Shown here in pieces: positions 1 to 5,627 of a stretch of 8,020 nt of DNA. Position numbers and translations under genes: made by a program. The notes beneath the pieces were generated by a model. The model did no database searches. It saw only the letters and a program-made list of their open reading frames with translations, and had not been told where the DNA came from. The stretch is from assembly GCA_038232215.1 (NCBI GenBank), contig JBBSIG010000115.1, forward strand, positions 1 through 8,020, read 5' to 3'. Origin of the DNA: JBBSIG01 sp038232215 (GTDB lineage Bacteria; Actinomycetota; Thermoleophilia; Gaiellales; Gaiellaceae). Position 1 is the first letter of the stretch; each line of letters opens with the position of its first letter.

Positions 1-2
1 AC

Positions 3-104
3 TCCTTCTCGGTGGTGGCGGCGGACGAGCTCGGCGCGACGCTCGCGCGGTCGCGCCGCGTCAAGACCGCGCTCCCGCCGGGGCATGTGAAGCCGCCGCG
101 CTAG
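3..104 (+). CDS. C-terminal end of an unidentified protein (5' partial)
   Basis: The window opens inside a gene whose last 33 codons are visible, ending at TAG 102-104. The frame is supported by codon use: 32 of 33 sense codons end in G or C, like the genuine genes further on. The visible tail contains a short alanine-rich stretch (SFSVVAADELGATLARSRR) and then a basic, proline-rich end (PPGHVKPPR). I do not recognise the family, and this fragment is too short to assign a function. It is convergent with glpD: the plus-strand TAG and the minus-strand TAG share the same CTAG at 101-104, so there is no room for a terminator between them. Confidence 0.6.
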   Translation, partial: SFSVVAADELGATLARSRRVKTALPPGHVKPPR

Positions 105-1645
105 CGGCGGGCCGAGGACACGTCCGCCGCGACCCGGCCGAGGAGCTCGTCCACGCGCTCTCTCGTCCCTGCGTCCACGAGTCCCCGGAGCGCGAGCGAC
201 GTCCGCCGCCGCAGCACGTCCTCGCTCCGGCAGGCCCACTCGCGACGCGCGGCATAGACGACCTGCGCGGCGATGTCGACCCCCTCGGGGTGCAGCCGGT
301 CGAGCAGCTCGAGGTCGCCGTCCGCCTCGGCGAGCACCTCGCCGGCGAGGCTGCCGTACAGGTGCGCGAGGTTGGAGCGCACGGCCGGCTCCAGCTCGGG
401 GTGGCGGCGAGCGAGCCGCCCGGTCGCCTCGCCGAGCGAGGCGGCGCCCGGCAGCGGGCGCGGATGCCGGTCGAGGCGACGGAGCCCGAGCTCCGGAGCG
501 AGGCCTGCGAGCACGCCGAGCGCGATCCGCCGGTAGGTCGTGAGCTTCCCGCCCGCGACGGTCAGCATCCCTCCGCGGCCGCGGAGCAAGACCGTCTCTC
601 GCCGGCTCGAGACCGGTTCTCCCTCGGCGACCGGAAGCACCCGCAGGCCCGCGAAGACCGAGAGCACCCGCTCGTGTCGGAGGAGCTCCGGCTCGACGGC
701 CACCGACGCCTCGGCCCGCACCTGCTCGACCTCCGCGGGCGTTGCCTCGCAGTCAGCCGGATCGCCCTCGTAGAGCGTGTCCGTCGTGCCGAGGAGCAGC
801 GTTCCCTCCCACGGATACGCGAACGTGACCCGGACGGCGTCGTGCGGGATCGCGAGCGCCGCGGACCACGGCCGCTCGAGCCGGACGAGCACGTGTACGC
901 CCTTCGAGAGGCGGCCGTACGGCGCCGCGCCGGGGTCCTCGAGCCGCCGCACCCGGTCGATCCACGGGCCCGTCGCGTTCACGACCGCCTTCGCCTGGAC
1001 GGAGAAGGACTCGCCGGCGAGCACGTCGAGCGCCTCCGCCCCGGCGACGCGACCGCCGACGAGCCGGAGCGCCGTCACCTCGGCGTAGTTCAGCACCGCC
1101 GCGCCGGCCTCCGCCGCCGCGCGGACGTTCGCGAGGCAGAGCCGGCTGTCGTTCGTCCAGGCGTCCGAGTAGACGCCGCAGCCGCGCAGACCCTGGAGGC
1201 GGAGGTCGGGCACGCTGCGACGGGCACGACCGGGGTCGAGGAGCCCACCGAGTCGGTCGCCCGCGAGCGCCGAGTAGAGCCCGAGCCCGACCCGGATCGT
1301 CGCCGGCCGGTACGGCCCGTGCCGGTAGAGGGGGAGCAGGAACGGCAGGCGGCGCACGAGGTGCGGGGCCACGATCCGGAGGAGCGCCCGCCGCTCGGCG
1401 TGCGCCTCGCGCACCAGGCGGACGTCGCCGAGCCGCAGGTACCGGAGCCCGCCGTGGATCAGCTTCGAGGAGGCGCTGGAGGTCGCGGCGCCGAAGTCGG
1501 AGCGGTCGAGCAGAGCCACCTGGAGCCCCGCGTGCGCGGCCTCGTTCGCGATACCCGCCCCCACGATGCCGCCCCCGATCACGAGCAGGTCGAATCGCCC
1601 CCGCTCGAGCCGCTCGCGCGCGTCCGCGCGTCCGGTCAGCTCCAC
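101..1645 (-). CDS. glpD: FAD-dependent glycerol-3-phosphate dehydrogenase
   Basis: Oxidises sn-glycerol-3-phosphate to dihydroxyacetone phosphate, passing electrons through FAD to the quinone pool; family members are peripheral membrane enzymes. The 514-residue length is normal for GlpD/GlpA. An N-terminal Rossmann FAD site is visible as GGGIVGAG (about 24-31), with Asp46 closing the second strand to hold the ribose. The family hallmark TSSASSKLIHGGLRYL follows at about 54-69. A second FAD/substrate motif, GGKLTTYR, lies at about 365-372, and a helical C-terminal domain of the DAO_C type with R-x-E-W-A and RRRT elements ends the protein. The start is GTG at 1643-1645, inside the end of the upstream PHP gene (10-base overlap), which points to one transcript and coupled translation. 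No strong Shine-Dalgarno precedes it. In this locus it is the natural consumer of glycerol-3-phosphate released by the GDPD at 6681-7289. The family call is very secure; the choice of glpD over glpA is by convention. Confidence 0.95.
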   Translation of the reverse strand: MELTGRADARERLERGRFDLLVIGGGIVGAGIANEAAHAGLQVALLDRSDFGAATSSASSKLIHGGLRYLRLGDVRLVREAHAERRALLRIVAPHLVRRLPFLLPLYRHGPYRPATIRVGLGLYSALAGDRLGGLLDPGRARRSVPDLRLQGLRGCGVYSDAWTNDSRLCLANVRAAAEAGAAVLNYAEVTALRLVGGRVAGAEALDVLAGESFSVQAKAVVNATGPWIDRVRRLEDPGAAPYGRLSKGVHVLVRLERPWSAALAIPHDAVRVTFAYPWEGTLLLGTTDTLYEGDPADCEATPAEVEQVRAEASVAVEPELLRHERVLSVFAGLRVLPVAEGEPVSSRRETVLLRGRGGMLTVAGGKLTTYRRIALGVLAGLAPELGLRRLDRHPRPLPGAASLGEATGRLARRHPELEPAVRSNLAHLYGSLAGEVLAEADGDLELLDRLHPEGVDIAAQVVYAARREWACRSEDVLRRRTSLALRGLVDAGTRERVDELLGRVAADVSSARR

Positions 1646-2556
1646 AGCGGGTTCGTCCAGGCCCTACCGCCCCGGGCGTCGGCGACCTCGACGCGGCCGT
1701 ACGGCGCTCCCGGCGGCCGCTCGAGCCGGGCGTGTGTGATCGCGCCGTCCTCCCCGGCCTCGAGCACCTCGGCCCGATGGCGGTAGCCGAGCCGGCCCGC
1801 GTTGACCGCCGCTCCCCTCGTTCGGCCCGCGACCAGCCTGATCGAGCGGCACGGGCTGCAGCGAACCTCGACGGCGCCGTCCAGCGCCCTCGCCTCGTGG
1901 ATGGTCGGCCCCGTCGAGGAGTAGAAGAAGCCCTCGCGCAGCGCGTCGAGGACGGCGCTCTGAGAGCGCTCGGCGGCGCGCACCCACGTCCACGCGAGGT
2001 CCGAGTCGAAGCCGGGGTGGTGCGAGTCGTCGGCCGCGATGCCGAAGCAGGCGCGGCCGGCCTCGAGCAGCTCGTCCCAGTGCACGGAGGAGAGACCGCG
2101 GCCGACCTCGAGCTCGCAGCCGGCGTTGAACACCTCGATGCCGGCGACGTTCGCGGGCAGCTCGAGCGAGGCAGCCGCCGCGCCCGTCCAGTACGGGTGC
2201 GCGAGATAGGCGATGCCGCCGTGGGCCTCGATCCAGTCGGCGGTCCCCGCCAGGTCGGCGTACTCGCTCCCGAGCCCCGACGGCTCGGCGTCGATCCCGT
2301 AGGCCAACACGTGGCCGTCGCGAGCGTCCGGGAGGACGCAGTTCAGCTCGGCGCCCGCGAGCACGAGCAGCCGCTCCGTGGACGGCGCCTCGGTGCGTCG
2401 CCAGTGATCCGTGACGGCGAGCACGTCGTAGCCGGCCCGCTCGTAGTGCGCGGCGAGCGTCGCCGGCTCGAGCTCGCCGTCCGACCGCGTCGTGTGCGCA
2501 TGGAGCGCGCAGCGCAGCCAGACGCCGTCGCTTTCGAAGAGGCTGTCGTTCACCAT
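1636..2556 (-). CDS. PHP-domain metallohydrolase (CehA/McbA- or YciV-like)
   Basis: A 306-residue PHP-fold protein, a family of multi-metal phosphoesterases. The metal-binding motifs appear in order: HAHTTRSDG (about 19-27), VTDH (48-51), a Glu in AGAEL (about 70), His82 in DGHVLAYG, AHPY (119-122), and DDSHH (176-180). All expected ligands look present, so it should be active. A C-terminal domain of about 90 residues follows, beta-rich by appearance, as is common in CehA/McbA-type members. No signal peptide is seen, so it is probably cytosolic. It starts at ATG 2554-2556 with only a weak, distant purine stretch (AGAGGA) upstream, and its end overlaps glpD by 10 bases. Family relatives hydrolyse nucleotides or other phosphate esters; the substrate here cannot be read from sequence. 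Linkage to glpD suggests a phosphate monoester or diester connected to glycerol-3-phosphate supply, which is inference. Confidence 0.88.
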   Translation of the reverse strand: MVNDSLFESDGVWLRCALHAHTTRSDGELEPATLAAHYERAGYDVLAVTDHWRRTEAPSTERLLVLAGAELNCVLPDARDGHVLAYGIDAEPSGLGSEYADLAGTADWIEAHGGIAYLAHPYWTGAAAASLELPANVAGIEVFNAGCELEVGRGLSSVHWDELLEAGRACFGIAADDSHHPGFDSDLAWTWVRAAERSQSAVLDALREGFFYSSTGPTIHEARALDGAVEVRCSPCRSIRLVAGRTRGAAVNAGRLGYRHRAEVLEAGEDGAITHARLERPPGAPYGRVEVADARGGRAWTNPLWS

Positions 2557-2626
2557 TTCACGGCAGATCCTCTACCACTTCGCCGCCCCGCCGGGCCCGC
2601 CCGCGCGAGAACGTGGCGCTGTCGGA

Positions 2627-2655
2627 TTGAAAAGCTCCCGGATTCACGCTATTAA
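2627..2655 (+). promoter_or_regulatory. Sigma70-like promoter of the ABC transporter operon
   Basis: TTGAAA (2627-2632, five of six matches to the -35 consensus) is followed after exactly 17 bases by TATTAA (2650-2655, four of six to the -10 consensus). In such GC-rich DNA this pairing at ideal spacing is unlikely by chance. Transcription would begin near 2662, giving a leader of roughly 20 bases before the ATG at 2683. Confidence 0.6.
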
Positions 2656-2671
2656 CCACTTCTCAACCTTC

Positions 2672-2678
2672 AAGGAGG
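2672..2678 (+). promoter_or_regulatory. Strong ribosome binding site of the solute-binding protein gene
   Basis: AAGGAGG, a near-perfect Shine-Dalgarno, sits 4 bases before ATG 2683. It fixes the start of the solute-binding protein, including its acidic leader ahead of the Tat signal. No comparable site precedes the downstream permease genes, consistent with much higher synthesis of the binding protein. Confidence 0.85.
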
Positions 2679-2682
2679 CGGT

Positions 2683-3927
2683 ATGGAAGAGCACGAGCTC
2701 GACGAGCTGATCGAGCGAGCCCTGCAGGAGGACGAGCTCGAGCACGGAGACGAGGTGATCCGCCGCGTGCTGCAGGACGGACGCCTGACCCGCCGGCAGC
2801 TGCTCCGGCGCGGCGCGACGGCCGGTGTCGGCCTGACGATCCTGTCCTCCCCGGCCACGGCTCTCGCCGGTCGTACGCGCTTCGGGGCGAATCCACCCAC
2901 GAGAGGCAAGAGCATCAAGTTCGCCGAGCTGGTCTCGGAGGCGAAGAAGGAGGGCCACCTGAACGTGATCGCGCTTCCGCGCGACTGGGCGAACTACGGC
3001 GAGATCCTGAACACGTTCAAGAAGAAGTACGGCCTCGACCTGACGGAGGACAACCCGAACGGCAGCTCGTCGCAGGAGAACCAGGCGCTCCGCTCGCTCA
3101 AGGGCCAGAGCCGGGCGCCCGACGTCGTCGACGTCAGCCCCACCTTCGCGATCCAGGGCGCAACGGAGGGCCTCTACGCGGTCTACAAGAACCGCAACTT
3201 CGGGACGATCCCCCGCGCGATGAAGGACGGGCGCGGCTACTGGGTCGGCGACTACTGGGGCGTGGTCGCGTTCGGCGCGAACCGCAACGTCGTCAAGAAC
3301 ATGCCGGGGAGCTGGGCCGACCTGCTGAAGCCGGAGTACAAGGGCAAGGTCGCATTGAACGGCGATCCGCGCACCTCGGGCTCAGCGATCGCGGGCGTCT
3401 TCTCGGCCTCGGTCGCGAACGGCGGGTCGCTCAACGACATCGGGCCCGGCATCGACTTCTTCGCGAAGCTGAAGCAGGCGGGGAACTACATCCCGGTCGA
3501 CGCCACGCCCGCGACCGTCGCGAGCGGCCAGACCCCGATCACGATCGACTGGGACTACCTACAGCTCGCCTACGGCAAGGAGTTCGCGAAGAGCAGTCTC
3601 AAGTGGACGGTGGGAGTCCCGAAGGGCGGCGTGTACGGCTCCTACTACTGCCAGGCGATCAACGCATCGGCGCCGAACCCGTTCGCCGCCCGGCTCTGGC
3701 AGGAGTTCCTCTACTCGACCCAGGGGCAGCTGCTCTGGCTGAAGGGCTACTCGCACCCGGCCCGCTTCCAGGACCTCGTCAAGAAGAAGCTCGTGCCGAA
3801 GACCCTGATCAACGCGCTCCCCTCGCCGCAGGCCTACGCCGGCGTGAAGTTCGCGAACCCCACCCAGCTCAACAAGGCCAAGGCGAAGATCGCGGCCGAG
3901 TGGGGCCCGAAGGTCGCGGGCTCGTAG
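2683..3927 (+). CDS. ABC transporter solute-binding protein, Tat-exported (Afu/Phn/Pot-like)
   Basis: The 414-residue substrate-capturing component of the importer. The start is fixed by a strong Shine-Dalgarno. Residues 1-35 form an acidic, probably helical leader (13 Asp/Glu). A twin-arginine signal follows: T-R-R-Q-L-L-R (36-42), a hydrophobic stretch (44-56) and a likely cut after ALA (60-62). There is no lipobox cysteine; the only Cys visible is deep in the mature domain (SYYCQA). The mature part reads as a type 2 periplasmic-binding fold: SWADLLKPEYKGK (210-222) and DPRTSG (228-233) are typical of iron, 2-aminoethylphosphonate, sugar-phosphate and polyamine binders, and IDWDY (288-292) lies in the second lobe. 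The iron-type Tyr pair cannot be confirmed by eye. It is first in a four-gene operon. Neighbouring GDPD and glpD suggest a phosphorylated glycerol compound as ligand, but the substrate is inferred from context only. Confidence 0.9.
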   Translation: MEEHELDELIERALQEDELEHGDEVIRRVLQDGRLTRRQLLRRGATAGVGLTILSSPATALAGRTRFGANPPTRGKSIKFAELVSEAKKEGHLNVIALPRDWANYGEILNTFKKKYGLDLTEDNPNGSSSQENQALRSLKGQSRAPDVVDVSPTFAIQGATEGLYAVYKNRNFGTIPRAMKDGRGYWVGDYWGVVAFGANRNVVKNMPGSWADLLKPEYKGKVALNGDPRTSGSAIAGVFSASVANGGSLNDIGPGIDFFAKLKQAGNYIPVDATPATVASGQTPITIDWDYLQLAYGKEFAKSSLKWTVGVPKGGVYGSYYCQAINASAPNPFAARLWQEFLYSTQGQLLWLKGYSHPARFQDLVKKKLVPKTLINALPSPQAYAGVKFANPTQLNKAKAKIAAEWGPKVAGS

Positions 3928-3930
3928 GCC

Positions 3931-4833
3931 CTGGCCGCGACGGCCGACACGACCGACGTCCTCCGGCCGGGCCTCGCCCGGCCCGGCCGGAGGCGCGTCC
4001 CGCTCGGGTGGCTCGCGGTCGCGCCCTTCTTCCTGTACGCCTTCGCGTTCCTGCTGCTGCCGGCGGGCAACGTGCTCCGCGGCGCGTTCCAGAACCAGGC
4101 GGGCGAGTACACCCTCGCCGAGGTGCGGAAGCTCTTCCAGGGCCAGTACCTGAACGCTTACCAGACGAGCGTCGAGCTGAGCCTGCTGACAGCCTTCCTC
4201 GGCGGGGTGTTCGGGCTGCTGCTGGCCTACGCGGCTCTGCGGGAGGGGACGCCACGCTTCGTCCGGCCGGCGCTCACGACCTTCTCGGGCGTCGCGGCGA
4301 ACTTCGGCGGCGTCCCGCTCGCCTTCGCCTGGATCGCCACGCTCGGCACCGTGGGCGTCGTCACACGGCTCCTGAACAGCGCGGGGCTCCACCTGTACGA
4401 CCACGGCTTCTCGCTGTTCTCGTTCACGGGGCTCGCGGTCGTGTACCTCTACTTCCAGATCCCCCTGATGATCCTCGTGATCGCGCCGGCGATCGACGGT
4501 CTGCGCAGCGAGTGGCGCGAGGCCGCGTCCAATCTCGGCGCGTCGTCCTGGCAGTACTGGCGGCACGTCGGGCTGCCGGTGCTGCTGCCGTCGATCCTCG
4601 GCTCGATGATCCTCCTCTTCGGCAACGCGTTCTCGGCCTACGCGACCGCGTACAGCCTGACGTCGGGCCGCGTGAACCTCGTCCCGCTGCTGATCGGCGC
4701 CGTGCTGACGGGCAACGTGCTCGACGACCCGCACCTCGGGCAGGCGCTCGCATTCGGGATGGTGGTCGTGATGCTGCTCGCGATCGCGCTCTACCTGCCG
4801 CTGCAGCGGCGGACGGCGCGCTGGGTGCGATGA
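3931..4833 (+). CDS. ABC transporter permease 1 (PotB/AfuB/PhnU-like), likely CTG start
   Basis: First membrane subunit of the importer, about 300 residues if started at CTG 3931. The only standard start upstream of the conserved core is GTG 4072, but that would remove the first membrane helix (encoded at about 4009-4074, reading WLAVAPFFLYAFAFLLLPAG). Codons from 3928 on all keep G or C at position three, so the coding region clearly extends upstream to the binding-protein stop. Between that TAG and the helix there is no ATG, GTG or TTG in frame; CTG 3931 is the only reasonable candidate. Around six membrane helices are visible. The cytoplasmic EAA loop that docks with the ATPase is present (EAASNLGAS, Glu near residue 197 in this numbering, followed by LPVLLPS). 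It ends in an ATGA overlap with permease 2. Function is secure; the exact start is not. Confidence 0.85.
   Translation: MAATADTTDVLRPGLARPGRRRVPLGWLAVAPFFLYAFAFLLLPAGNVLRGAFQNQAGEYTLAEVRKLFQGQYLNAYQTSVELSLLTAFLGGVFGLLLAYAALREGTPRFVRPALTTFSGVAANFGGVPLAFAWIATLGTVGVVTRLLNSAGLHLYDHGFSLFSFTGLAVVYLYFQIPLMILVIAPAIDGLRSEWREAASNLGASSWQYWRHVGLPVLLPSILGSMILLFGNAFSAYATAYSLTSGRVNLVPLLIGAVLTGNVLDDPHLGQALAFGMVVVMLLAIALYLPLQRRTARWVR
3960..3993 (+). promoter_or_regulatory. Perfect 14-bp GC hairpin at the binding-protein/permease junction
   Basis: CCTCCGGCCGGGCC (3960-3973) and GGCCCGGCCGGAGG (3980-3993) are exact reverse complements around a 6-base loop (TCGCCC). The stem starts 32 bases after the binding-protein stop and lies inside the first codons of permease 1. 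No T-run follows, so it is not a standard intrinsic terminator. Hairpins after binding-protein genes in ABC operons often protect the upstream mRNA or reduce downstream expression; that role is inferred here. Confidence 0.6.
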
Positions 4834-5627
4834 GTCGCAGGCCGTCCCTCTCCGCGCTCGCGTGGCTCCTGCTCGGCGCCGCCTACTTCGTCGTCCCGCT
4901 CGCCGCGACGGCCGAGTTCAGCCTCAAGGGCGGCCTCAGCCGCTACTCGTTCGCGGCCTACTCGAGCTTCCTCGACGACCCCCAGTTCCGGGAGACGTTC
5001 TGGCTCTCGTTCAAGCTGGCGCTCGAGACGATCGCGATCAGCCTCGTGCTGTTCGTCCCAACCGTCTACTACGTCCACCTGAAGCTGCCCCGGCTCCGCC
5101 CCGTCATGATCGCGCTCTCGCTGCTCCCGTTCGTGGTGCCGCCGGTCGTGCTCGTCGTCGGCCTGCTCGGCGTCTACCGCGGCGCGCCCGAGTGGTTCAT
5201 CGCCAAGCCCGAGGGCTTCCTCGTCGCCGGCTACGTCGTCCTCTCCTTTCCCTTCATCTACTGGTCGCTCGACGCCGGCTTCCGGGCCATCGACGTGCAC
5301 ACGCTGACGGAGGCGTCGCAGAGCCTCGGCGCGGGCTGGCGGACGACGCTCGCGCGTGTGATCCTGCCGAACATCCGCGCCGCTGCGCTCGCGGGCGCGT
5401 TCCTGACCCTCGCCGTCGTGATGGGCGAGTTCACGATGGCGAACCTGGCGCTCTTCAACACCTTCCCTGTGTACATCAACTACATCGGCGAGACGAAGGC
5501 GTATCCGGCGGCCGCCCTCTCGATCGTGTCGTTCGCGATCACGTGGATCGCCATGCTCGGGCTGCTCTTCGTCGGCAGGGGCCGCGGCCGGCGGGTGGCC
5601 CAGGCCGAGTCGGCGGTGATGACCTGA
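4830..5627 (+). CDS. ABC transporter permease 2 (PotC/AfuB/PhnV-like)
   Basis: Second membrane subunit, 265 residues, forming the translocation pore with permease 1. It begins at ATG 4830 within the ATGA overlap of the previous stop, so its translation is probably coupled. Six hydrophobic segments are visible: the N-terminal helix (about 8-26), helices near 56-80, 90-110 and 128-145, one after the EAA loop, and one near the C-terminus (about 232-250) before a basic tail. The EAA loop reads TEASQSLGAG (Glu near 161) followed by VILPNIRAA, giving the docking helix for the ATPase. The segment GEFTMANLALFNTFPVY resembles the PotC/PhnV-type permeases, supporting placement in the iron/polyamine/phosphonate/sugar-phosphate group over the sugar CUT1 (Ugp) group. 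It ends in a TGATG one-base overlap with the ATPase gene. Confidence 0.92.
   Translation: MSRRPSLSALAWLLLGAAYFVVPLAATAEFSLKGGLSRYSFAAYSSFLDDPQFRETFWLSFKLALETIAISLVLFVPTVYYVHLKLPRLRPVMIALSLLPFVVPPVVLVVGLLGVYRGAPEWFIAKPEGFLVAGYVVLSFPFIYWSLDAGFRAIDVHTLTEASQSLGAGWRTTLARVILPNIRAAALAGAFLTLAVVMGEFTMANLALFNTFPVYINYIGETKAYPAAALSIVSFAITWIAMLGLLFVGRGRGRRVAQAESAVMT

Larger units (their letters stand above)
2557..2682. promoter_or_regulatory. Divergent intergenic region between PHP-glpD and the ABC operon
   Basis: This 126-base gap is the only sizeable non-coding stretch in the window and separates the two divergent operons. It is clearly more AT-rich on its right half (about 2620-2672), where the rightward promoter lies. 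A CGGATT hexamer occurs twice (2623-2628 and 2639-2644), flanking part of the -35/-10 spacer. It could be half of an operator, but the support is weak. I found no convincing promoter reading left toward the PHP gene. Confidence 0.5.

Noticed and set aside
290..1786. Long open frame on the plus strand opposite glpD (about 498 codons)
   Set aside because: It mirrors glpD on the other strand, has low-complexity Arg/Glu/Ala-rich composition and no recognisable domain; such shadows are expected in GC-rich DNA.
2549..2561. Two TTCAC repeats resembling an actinobacterial PHO box near the PHP start
   Set aside because: The repeat spacing is 8 bases, not the 11 expected of PhoP direct repeats, and one copy lies in coding sequence; similarity is too weak to call.
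1732..2655. Plus-strand open frame opposite the PHP gene reaching into the intergenic region
   Set aside because: Arg/Ala-rich shadow of the PHP gene with no start context or family resemblance.
3960..3993. Intrinsic terminator after the binding-protein gene
   Set aside because: The hairpin is strong, but no T-run follows and the stem lies within permease 1 coding sequence; listed as a regulatory hairpin instead.
3559..4734. Large minus-strand open frame opposite the binding protein and permease 1
   Set aside because: Composition is Arg/Glu/Gln-rich with no motif; it is antisense to two well-supported genes.
3603..4829. Long in-frame plus-strand extension upstream of permease 2
   Set aside because: It overlaps the binding protein and permease 1 in another frame, with Arg/Pro/Gly-rich nonsense composition. 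The real gene in this frame starts at ATG 4830 in the ATGA overlap.
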